Origin: Desulforamulus ferrireducens
GTDB lineage: Bacteria; Bacillota; Desulfotomaculia; Desulfotomaculales; Desulfotomaculaceae
Length of the DNA: 64,000 nucleotides
Direction of reading: 5' to 3'
Assembly: GCF_002005145.1 (NCBI RefSeq)
Contig: NZ_CP019698.1
Location: forward strand, 1,054,001-1,118,000
Shown: in pieces, positions 1 through 6,570 of the stretch
How positions within the stretch are numbered: position 1 is the first letter of the stretch
How the letters are laid out: the number at the start of each line of letters is the position of its first letter
Position numbers and translations under genes: made by a program
Notes under the pieces: model-generated
What the model was told of the DNA's origin: nothing
The model's database searches: none
What the model saw: the letters and a program-made list of their open reading frames with translations, nothing else

Positions 1-1
1 G

Positions 2-1096
2 GCAGAAGCTAAGGAAGTAATAGTAAGGTTGGTGCAACAGTACAACATTGATCTTATAGCCATTGGCAATGGGACTGCCTCCCGGGAGACGGAACAATTT
101 GTAGCCACCGTGATCAAGGAACAGGGCTGGCAGCAGGTGCAATATGTGATTGTCAACGAGGCCGGGGCCAGTGTCTATTCGGCATCGGAATTGGCGGCCA
201 AAGAATTTCCTGATTTAGATGTGGCCCAGCGTAGTGCCGCTTCCATCGCCAGAAGAATTCAAGATCCCCTGGCAGAGTTAGTGAAAATTGAACCCCGTTC
301 CATTGGGGTAGGGCAATACCAGCACGATGTGGCACCTAAAAAACTGGAGGAGAGTTTAACCGCTGTGGTGGAATCGGCGGTAAATATGGTGGGGGTAAAT
401 TTAAACACCGCCTCGCCCTCCCTGCTGTCCTATGTCTCTGGGATTAACAGTACGGTAGCCAACAACATTGTGCAGTACAGAGAACAGAACGGCAAGTTTA
501 CGGAACGAACCCAACTGAAAAAGGTGCCCCGTCTTGGCCCCAAGGCCTTTGAGCAAAGTGTAGGCTTTTTACGCATTTTAGATGGCACCAATCCCTTGGA
601 CAAAACAGGCATTCACCCGGAATCCTATCCTGTGGTTAAACAATTGTTAAAGGAAATTGGCTGCACCGAAGGGGATATTGGGGGAGAGGCAATCAAGGCC
701 AAACTCAAGGAAATACAACCGGAAGCCATGGCCAGCAAGCTAAATACCGGTGTTCCCACCCTAAAGGATATTATCGACGGCTTATTGCGACCAGGCAGAG
801 ACCCCAGGGAAGACTTACCCGGACCACTCTTTCGTACGGATATATTAAAAATAGAAGATCTCCAGCCAGGTCTTGTCTTAAAGGGGACAGTGCGCAATGT
901 GGTGGATTTTGGTGTCTTTGTTGACATTGGCCTGAAAAATGACGGTATGGTTCATCGTTCGGAGCTAAGTGAACGCCGTTTCCGTCATCCCTTGGACGTT
1001 GTTGCCGTGGGTGATGTGGTACAGGTGCGGGTTCTTGCTGTGGATTTGGAAAGACAAAGGGTGGCCCTGAGCATGAAGGGGGTTTCACCGGAATAA
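2..1096 (+). CDS. tex: Tex RNA-binding protein, 3' part (truncated by window edge)
   Basis: The reading frame is open to the first base of the window, so this is the C-terminal part of a longer Tex protein; an internal TTG at 29 is not a real start. It opens with the YqgF/RuvX-like nuclease fold (around DLIAIGNGTASRE). Helix-hairpin-helix repeats follow (VNLNTASPSLLSYVSG and the RLGPKAFEQSVGFLRI stretch), and the C-terminus is an S1 RNA-binding domain (GTVRNVVDFGVFVDIG to RVALSMKG). Tex proteins are cytoplasmic nucleic-acid-binding factors linked to transcription; the exact role in Firmicutes is not settled. Identity is certain from domain order; about half the protein lies outside the window. 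Confidence 0.96.
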   Translation, partial: AEAKEVIVRLVQQYNIDLIAIGNGTASRETEQFVATVIKEQGWQQVQYVIVNEAGASVYSASELAAKEFPDLDVAQRSAASIARRIQDPLAELVKIEPRSIGVGQYQHDVAPKKLEESLTAVVESAVNMVGVNLNTASPSLLSYVSGINSTVANNIVQYREQNGKFTERTQLKKVPRLGPKAFEQSVGFLRILDGTNPLDKTGIHPESYPVVKQLLKEIGCTEGDIGGEAIKAKLKEIQPEAMASKLNTGVPTLKDIIDGLLRPGRDPREDLPGPLFRTDILKIEDLQPGLVLKGTVRNVVDFGVFVDIGLKNDGMVHRSELSERRFRHPLDVVAVGDVVQVRVLAVDLERQRVALSMKGVSPE

Positions 1097-1214
1097 TAAA
1101 AATAATCGTCCCGCCTTTTTCTGAAAATATTTAACTATCAGCGAAAAATATGTATAATATAATCATGAAACTGAGAAGAGTTATAAACCTTCTTCAGAGG
1201 GGTAGGGACGATCC

Positions 1215-1493
1215 ATGATTGCTGACCGCAGGGAATTGTGGTGGAGAATTGAAAGGGCTATGCTTTCCATGCAAGCCCTAGGATATAGTGCAGAACAAAT
1301 CGAGAAAGTTCTACTGGATGTTTTTCATCAGCGTCCGCAGGGTAGTTATACCAAAGAAGAATTACTCCCGCTGGTGCACAATCTGGAAAAACGAGTGAGT
1401 CATGCCAAAAGGTGGATTCTTTATTTAAACAGCGGCGCTTGCGGTTTAGGAAAGCTATCAACAAATCCCAAATCACCTTCCTGCAATGTCTAG
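1215..1493 (+). CDS. Hypothetical protein, 92 aa
   Basis: I do not recognise a family. The N-terminal half is helical and charged (RRELWWRIERAML, then AEQIEKVLLDVF), while the last residues look unstructured. The ATG at 1215 is preceded by a purine-rich GGGGTAGGGA. The stop codon lies inside the downstream terminator hairpin, so the last few codons double as the terminator stem; this suggests the extreme C-terminus is under little constraint, or that the true protein once ended earlier. In several Firmicutes a small sporulation gene (cmpA) lies near tex, but this protein does not show the CmpA sequence. It is probably transcribed alone, since a gap with an AT-rich TATAAT at about 1152 precedes it. 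Confidence 0.6.
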   Translation: MIADRRELWWRIERAMLSMQALGYSAEQIEKVLLDVFHQRPQGSYTKEELLPLVHNLEKRVSHAKRWILYLNSGACGLGKLSTNPKSPSCNV

Positions 1494-1508
1494 GAAGGTG
1501 ATTATTTT
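1471..1508 (+). terminator. Rho-independent terminator overlapping a stop codon
   Basis: The stem AATCACCTTCC (1471-1481) pairs with GGAAGGTGATT (1493-1503), an 11-bp perfect match with an 11-nt loop, followed by ATTTTTA. The stop codon of the preceding gene (1491-1493) falls at the loop/stem junction. Confidence 0.85.
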
Positions 1509-1634
1509 TAGCTGTAAAAATGAGATAATTTGGCTGGATGTAATTCTTTTTTAAGATTTAAGTTATAATATGATAATATTGCTGTGGAAATATTGGCTAA
1601 TTTCAGAGTGGTTGGTTGGGGGGAAGACTAGGGC

Positions 1635-2792
1635 ATGCAGAGACCTGGTAAAGTCCTGATTGTGGATGATGAAAAGAGTAACCGGCAAATTTTAGAGGCT
1701 TATTTGTTATCTGAAGGATATCTTACCTTTCAAGCTTCAGGTGGTCAGGAAGCTATGCAATTGACTAAGGAAATATCTCCGGATATGATCTTATTGGATG
1801 TCATGATGCCGGAACTGGATGGCTTTGCGGTATGTCATTTATTAAAAAATGACCCGACCACGAAAATTATACCAGTGATTATTATTACCGCACTGGACGA
1901 CCGGGAGACAAAAATTCGTGGTCTTGAGGCGGGAGCAGATGATTTTCTGACCAAACCAGTGAACCCTCTGGAGCTAAAAGCCAGGGTTCGCTCTTTAATT
2001 AGAGTAAAGAGGTACTATGAACAAATAGAGGACATGAATCAAAAGCTGATGGCCAATATGGCCAAGGCACAAAAAATACAAAGGGCATTGATGCCCAAGG
2101 AGTTCCCCCAAACAAAGGAATTTCATTTCCAGGCTTTTTACCAAGCAGCGGAAATGGTGGGGGGGGACTACTATAATGTTTTTTCTGTGGATGAAGAAAA
2201 CATTTGCCTCTATGTGGCGGATGTTACCGGACACGGCTTAGATGCGGCCATGTTAACCATATTTATAAAAGAAACCATTAATGGTTATATTCGTCAAACC
2301 TTCACCAAGGGACAGATTTTTAGCCCCCGACTGTGCTTGGTAGAATTAGATGAAAAATTTAAAGCAGAAGATTTTCCAGAGGATATTTTTATTACCATTT
2401 TCCTTGGCTTTATCAATCTAAAGAACAGGACCTTCACCTACTCTTCCGCCGGTTTTGTTGAATTTCCCTATGTCTTTGGGCCAAGGGGTGTTTGGCAACT
2501 CCATTGCCCCGGGAGCTTAATAATTTCCTACGGTAGCCTGGGAGAGTATGAAGAAAAAACCCTGGCCTTACATCCAGGCGATAGAATATTATTCTATACC
2601 GATGGTTTGGTGGAACAGCGGACAACCTCCGGGGAAATTTACGGGCCGGAACGACTGAAAAGGTTATTGGAGAACTATCAAAGCATAGGAAAGGAAAATT
2701 TGCTGTCTGAAATTATTTCTTCTGTGCAATCCTTTGCCGGAGGCAGTACTTTTCAGGATGATATCGTGCTCTTACAACTGGTGGTGGATTAA
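1635..2792 (+). CDS. Response regulator with PP2C (SpoIIE/RsbU-type) phosphatase domain
   Basis: A receiver domain spans residues 1-125, with acidic pocket D11/D12, phospho-acceptor D55 (LLDVMMP) and K107 (LTKPVNP). A linker helix leads to a SpoIIE-type PP2C phosphatase domain (about 165-385) with metal-binding motifs GGDYYN, VADVTGHGLDAAM and FYTDGL, and QDDIVLL near the end. Proteins of this type dephosphorylate a STAS-domain anti-sigma antagonist when the receiver is phosphorylated. The next gene, 19 nt downstream, is such a STAS protein, and the third is a matching kinase-type ATPase, so the three form one signalling operon. No histidine kinase is adjacent. The start ATG has GGGGGGAAG upstream. 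Confidence 0.93.
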   Translation: MQRPGKVLIVDDEKSNRQILEAYLLSEGYLTFQASGGQEAMQLTKEISPDMILLDVMMPELDGFAVCHLLKNDPTTKIIPVIIITALDDRETKIRGLEAGADDFLTKPVNPLELKARVRSLIRVKRYYEQIEDMNQKLMANMAKAQKIQRALMPKEFPQTKEFHFQAFYQAAEMVGGDYYNVFSVDEENICLYVADVTGHGLDAAMLTIFIKETINGYIRQTFTKGQIFSPRLCLVELDEKFKAEDFPEDIFITIFLGFINLKNRTFTYSSAGFVEFPYVFGPRGVWQLHCPGSLIISYGSLGEYEEKTLALHPGDRILFYTDGLVEQRTTSGEIYGPERLKRLLENYQSIGKENLLSEIISSVQSFAGGSTFQDDIVLLQLVVD

Positions 2793-2811
2793 ATAAAGGA
2801 GTGATTGGGCG

Positions 2812-3126
2812 ATGAAGGTTGAAATTGTGGATAAGGTTGCGACCTTATACCCGGAAGGGCGTATTGATATATCTAATTCCACAGAATTTAAAAACAGCGT
2901 AACATCCTTAATAGATCAGGGTATCTTTACCATTTATCTTGACTTTTCCGATGTCTCAGGTATTGACAGCAGTGGCCTGGGGAAAATGCTGTTGTTTCAA
3001 AAAATGTTAAAGGAAAAGGGCGGAGAGTTGGCGGTGAGAAACGTTAAAAGCGATTATGTCAAGAAAATTTTTACACTGGTCCAGCTCTATAAAGTGATCG
3101 ACATTGAAGGACTGCCTGAGGAATAA
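2812..3126 (+). CDS. STAS-domain anti-sigma factor antagonist (SpoIIAA/RsbV type)
   Basis: At 104 aa it is the normal length for a single STAS domain. The conserved loop VSGIDSSGLG places the phosphorylatable serine at S53, matching Ser58 of B. subtilis SpoIIAA in the same DSSGLG motif. When unphosphorylated, this family binds and inhibits an anti-sigma-type kinase; when phosphorylated it is released. The upstream PP2C phosphatase and the downstream HATPase kinase are the expected partners. No sigma factor gene is nearby, so the output could be a distant sigma factor or another protein. GGAGTGATTGGGCG precedes the start. Confidence 0.93.
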   Translation: MKVEIVDKVATLYPEGRIDISNSTEFKNSVTSLIDQGIFTIYLDFSDVSGIDSSGLGKMLLFQKMLKEKGGELAVRNVKSDYVKKIFTLVQLYKVIDIEGLPEE

Positions 3127-3140
3127 AGAGGGGGAAGCGG

Positions 3141-3704
3141 ATGCAAAAAATAACTGGAATTAGAGAAGAGGAATATTGCTGCCCTTGCTCCAAAATAAAT
3201 AATGAAGTTGTCATTAGTGAACTAAAGGAATTAGAGATCAGTAACGATCTTTTTCAACTTCCGGCTATTGTTAACCAGTGTCTTCTTAATGTAACAAAAA
3301 GATTTGGCGATATCGACCTCTTAAAGATTGGCTTACATGAAATATTGGTTAATGCCATTGAACATGGAAACTTGGAAATTACTTCCAAGGAAAAACAACG
3401 AATCAGGGAAACAAATCAAAACTACTACAATTACACCCGGCAGAGGGGTAAGCTGCCGAAATATTTGCAGAGACGGGTATATATCACAGTTGCTCGCTCC
3501 TTAGACAAATTAGTTATTACCATTCGGGATGATGGCAGTGGTTTTGACTGGGTGCAGGAGAAAAAACGGATCAATGAACTTTCGGTGGATGAATATACGC
3601 CCTGCGGTAGAGGGATTTTGATGGCCCAGCGAGCCTATGATCAGGTAAATTTTAACCAGGCAGGAAATGCCGTTGAATTGGTGAAGCTGGCTGTAGAAAA
3701 ATAA
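3141..3704 (+). CDS. ATP-binding anti-sigma-type serine kinase (RsbW/SpoIIAB-like HATPase)
   Basis: This is a GHKL ATPase fold with N box around E67-N71 (GLHEILVNAIEHGN), G1 box DDGSGFDW at 130-137 and G2 region CGRGILM at 155-161. At 187 aa it is longer than SpoIIAB or RsbW (about 145-160 aa). The extra length is an N-terminal segment with three cysteines (EYCCPC) and a basic insert (about residues 84-110) between the N and G1 boxes. It presumably phosphorylates and binds the upstream STAS protein. The cysteine cluster is odd for the family and could be a metal- or redox-responsive addition, but that is inference. It starts 14 nt after the antagonist, with AGAGGGGGAAG as ribosome binding site. 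Confidence 0.87.
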   Translation: MQKITGIREEEYCCPCSKINNEVVISELKELEISNDLFQLPAIVNQCLLNVTKRFGDIDLLKIGLHEILVNAIEHGNLEITSKEKQRIRETNQNYYNYTRQRGKLPKYLQRRVYITVARSLDKLVITIRDDGSGFDWVQEKKRINELSVDEYTPCGRGILMAQRAYDQVNFNQAGNAVELVKLAVEK

Positions 3705-3732
3705 AGGATTTTTTCAAGGAGGATTATAGACA

Positions 3733-4620
3733 ATGGACAAAATTAAGGGAGCAATCTATTTATCTTTGGCGGCAGGGATTTGGGGCGGTATGTATGTGGT
3801 TAGTAAGTATGTCTTGGATTACGTACCACCTCTCACCTTAGTGGTATTAAGATTTATCATAGCAGCAGCGGTACTTGGCGCTATTTTTAAGATTAAGGGA
3901 TATCCTGCTGTGGCGAGGTCGGACATTAAGCTAATGGCTTGCTTGGGACTTATTGGCTATACGGTATCCATAGGTGCGCAGTTTGCCGGTACCTGGTTAT
4001 CTTCGGCCCATATGGGGGCCGTTATTACCTCCGCCTCGCCGGCCTTTATTGTATTGTTTGGCGTAATTTTATTAAAGGAAAAAATCACGGTAAACAAGAT
4101 ATTATCTTTGTTAGTGGCATCAGTGGGTGTTGCTGTGGTGATCGGCTTTGGCACCGGTGATCTTAACCACGGTAGCCTGGCTGGTAATTTATTCTTAGTG
4201 TTGGCAGCGGTGAGTTGGGCTCTTTATTCGGTCCTGGGGAAAATTGCCACCAAAAAATACAATTCCCTCACGGTAACGCTATATGCTGCTGTCTTCGGTG
4301 TGATTTTTACCATTCCTTTTGCCCTTTGGGAGTTAACCAAACTACCTGTGGACCCATTTGCCAATCATCTGGTTTGGTTAGGGATTCTCTATGTAGGAGT
4401 GGTTTCCACAGCCGGAGCTTTTTATTTTTGGAATAAAGGCTTTGAGTTAATGGATGCCTCCTCAGCAGCAGTTTTTTTCTTTGTCCAACCTGTGCTTGGT
4501 TCTTTGCTGGGTTGGCTGGTACTGGGAGAAGTGTTAGAAAGCAACTTTTTTGTGGGAGGCGCCCTGATACTGTTGGGAGTAGCCATTACTTCCTTGACAC
4601 CGGAAAGGGAAAAAGGTTAA
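3733..4620 (+). CDS. EamA/DMT-family transporter
   Basis: At 295 aa with about ten predicted hydrophobic segments, it has the tandem EamA architecture: repeat 1 at about 5-140, repeat 2 at about 150-288. Family hallmarks include AAGIWGGMYVVSK at the start, ITSASPAFIVLFGVILLKE at the end of repeat 1, and AAVFFFVQPVLGSLLGWLVLGE in repeat 2. It is an inner-membrane metabolite exporter or importer of unknown substrate. It follows the partner-switching genes by 28 nt with its own strong site (AAGGAGGATTATAGACA), so it may share their transcript, although no functional link is evident. Confidence 0.88.
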   Translation: MDKIKGAIYLSLAAGIWGGMYVVSKYVLDYVPPLTLVVLRFIIAAAVLGAIFKIKGYPAVARSDIKLMACLGLIGYTVSIGAQFAGTWLSSAHMGAVITSASPAFIVLFGVILLKEKITVNKILSLLVASVGVAVVIGFGTGDLNHGSLAGNLFLVLAAVSWALYSVLGKIATKKYNSLTVTLYAAVFGVIFTIPFALWELTKLPVDPFANHLVWLGILYVGVVSTAGAFYFWNKGFELMDASSAAVFFFVQPVLGSLLGWLVLGEVLESNFFVGGALILLGVAITSLTPEREKG

Positions 4621-4705
4621 TAACCATTTATTGCCGGTTGAAGGAGCAAGTTTATTAGTATATAATTAGTTGTCTAATGGATTAAGAATGGGAGGGGTGC
4701 TTTGT

Positions 4706-4867
4706 ATGTCAGAAGTTCGCGATTATGTATTGACTCCCGAAGAACTGGAAGAGGTCTGGGCCAAGTATGGCAAGCCAGGTGAGCTAGCACCGGGGACCAA
4801 AGCTACCAAAAAGCGGAATTCCAGGCGTAACCAGAATAATATACAAGCCAGCGAAAAATCTGAATAA
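4706..4867 (+). CDS. Small hypothetical protein, 53 aa
   Basis: I chose the ATG at 4706 because GGGAGGGG lies just upstream; an in-frame ATG at 4670 has no ribosome binding site. The protein begins MSEVRDYVLTPEELEEVW and ends in a basic, Asn/Lys/Arg-rich tail (KKRNSRRNQ). There is no membrane segment or known domain. Two terminators directly follow, so it ends its transcription unit. Confidence 0.6.
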   Translation: MSEVRDYVLTPEELEEVWAKYGKPGELAPGTKATKKRNSRRNQNNIQASEKSE

Positions 4868-4873
4868 TTTTAT

Positions 4874-4905
4874 ACTGCCGTCCGGCAAGGCGGCAGTTAT
4901 TTTTT
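4874..4905 (+). terminator. Rho-independent terminator 1
   Basis: ACTGCCG (4874-4880) pairs with CGGCAGT (4891-4897), followed by TATTTTTTT. It lies directly after the small gene ending at 4867. Confidence 0.8.
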
Positions 4906-4910
4906 TGGGT

Positions 4911-4948
4911 CAAGTAACAGTATGCTAACTGTTACTTGTCTTTTTTTT
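4911..4948 (+). terminator. Rho-independent terminator 2 (tandem)
   Basis: CAAGTAACAG (4911-4920) pairs perfectly with CTGTTACTTG (4929-4938), with an 8-nt loop, followed by TCTTTTTTTT. It is a second terminator right behind the first and insulates lysA. Confidence 0.88.
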
Positions 4949-5078
4949 GCCCTTGTCTTTAAGTTGCCCATACTTCGTTACGACTCAACCCGCTGGTTGA
5001 ATGCCCAAAATAAGGCAGTCATTGGGCAGTGTCAGTTATAACAGCAGTGTACGTATAATGGTTTGGGAGGAGTACTAT

Positions 5079-6407
5079 ATGAAATTACAGGGTACCATGA
5101 GAATAAATCAAAATAATCACTTGGAAATAGGAGGTTGTGACGCTGCTGAGTTAGCCAGCAAGTTTGGCACACCTCTTTATGTCATTGATGAAACATTTTT
5201 TCGTCAAAATTGCCGTGCCTATTATCGTGCCTTTACCGAAGAATACGGGGCAGAGGTAATCTATGCCTGCAAAACCTTAATTAATCTAGCCATCTGCACC
5301 ATCATTGCTCAGGAAGGACTTAGTTTGGATGTGGTTTCCGGTGGCGAACTGTCTACCGCAGTGAAGGCTGGTTTTCCCATGCAGCGCGTTTATTTCCACG
5401 GCAATAACAAATCTCCGGCGGAATTACGTTTGGCTCTGGAGCATAAGGTTGGCCGAATCATAGTGGATAATTTACACGAACTAGCCCAATTAAATACTCT
5501 GGCCAAGGAAATGCAGGTCAAAGTGGCTATCATGCTACGTTTAAGCCCTGGTGTAGAAGCCCACACCCATGAGTACATTAAAACCGGTCAAATTGATTCT
5601 AAATTTGGTTTTACCATTGAAAACGGTATGGCCCTGACAGGGGTTAAAAAATCCCTCCAGCTGGAAAATATTGAACTCAAGGGCTTCCATTGTCACATTG
5701 GTTCACAAATATTTGAACTTAACTCCTATGTTTACGCGGCAGAGGTGATGATGAATTTTATTTATGAAGTATACCGTCAGACAGGATTTTTAGCTGACGA
5801 ACTTAATTTAGGCGGTGGGTTCGGTATTTACTATTACCCGGGCGATCAACCCCGAACTGTCAAGGAGTATGCTAATCTCCTGTTGGCAGCGGTTAAAACT
5901 AAAGCTGCGGAGTATCATTTGCCGGAACCTAAAGTGATGGTGGAGCCGGGCCGTTCCATTGCCGGCCCGGCGGGTATTACCCTCTATACGGTTGGTTCAA
6001 TCAAAGATATTCCAGGGGTGAGAAAATATGTAGCGGTGGATGGGGGGATGGGAGATAATCCACGCCCGGCACTCTACCAGGCCAAATACGAAGCCTGTGT
6101 GGCCAATCGTGTGTTGGCTGAATCCACCGAGAAGGTCAGCATAGCCGGCAAGTGCTGTGAATCCGGGGATATGCTAATTTGGGATATTGAGTTGCCGGAA
6201 ATTAAGACCGGGGATATTCTGGCAGTATTCAGTACAGGAGCATATAACTATTCTATGTCCATGAACTATAACAGGTTGCCAAGGCCGGCCATGGTGCTGG
6301 TACAAGAGGGTCAGGCAGATTTGATTGTTCGGCGGGAAGACTATGATGATTTAATGAGAAATGATCTAATTCCGGAACGTTTGCTCAACTTAAAGATGGC
6401 GAAATAG
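5079..6407 (+). CDS. lysA: Diaminopimelate decarboxylase
   Basis: It makes L-lysine from meso-diaminopimelate, the last step of lysine synthesis, in the cytoplasm with PLP. The start at 5079 is chosen over an in-frame ATG at 5001 because GGGAGGAG sits right before it; this gives 442 aa, usual for LysA. The PLP lysine is K65 in YACKTL, the HCHIGSQ motif follows near residue 205, the glycine loop LNLGGGFGI is near 245, and the CESGD substrate motif is near 360. The gene stands alone between terminators. No lysine riboswitch is recognisable in the short upstream region. Confidence 0.96.
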   Translation: MKLQGTMRINQNNHLEIGGCDAAELASKFGTPLYVIDETFFRQNCRAYYRAFTEEYGAEVIYACKTLINLAICTIIAQEGLSLDVVSGGELSTAVKAGFPMQRVYFHGNNKSPAELRLALEHKVGRIIVDNLHELAQLNTLAKEMQVKVAIMLRLSPGVEAHTHEYIKTGQIDSKFGFTIENGMALTGVKKSLQLENIELKGFHCHIGSQIFELNSYVYAAEVMMNFIYEVYRQTGFLADELNLGGGFGIYYYPGDQPRTVKEYANLLLAAVKTKAAEYHLPEPKVMVEPGRSIAGPAGITLYTVGSIKDIPGVRKYVAVDGGMGDNPRPALYQAKYEACVANRVLAESTEKVSIAGKCCESGDMLIWDIELPEIKTGDILAVFSTGAYNYSMSMNYNRLPRPAMVLVQEGQADLIVRREDYDDLMRNDLIPERLLNLKMAK

Positions 6408-6460
6408 GTTGTAAAAGGCAAAGGCCAGTCGTCCGCTTACTTGTGGCTTTGCCACAGACT

Positions 6461-6485
6461 AGGCACCCGGAAGGGTGCTTTTCTA
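6461..6485 (+). terminator. Rho-independent terminator after lysA
   Basis: GCACCC (6463-6468), GGAA loop, GGGTGC (6473-6478), then TTTTCT. A second small hairpin, TGTGGC-TTT-GCCACA, lies just before at 6442-6456. Confidence 0.75.
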
Positions 6486-6570
6486 TTGCGACTTTTCTAA
6501 AGCAAATATTATATGCTATACTGAGAGTATTTAACATAAGAAGTTTTTTCCTTGCTGGGGGTGCAATAAC

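Noticed and set aside
1258-1476. 72-codon minus-strand frame opposite the unknown gene at 1215
   Set aside because: No ribosome site, and the plus-strand gene has one plus a terminator.
4911-5078. Lysine riboswitch before lysA
   Set aside because: The region is too short and shows only simple terminators; none of the L-box conserved elements is visible.
5001-5078. Longer N-terminus of LysA from the ATG at 5001
   Set aside because: No ribosome site there, while GGGAGGAG lies just before the ATG at 5079, which fits family length.
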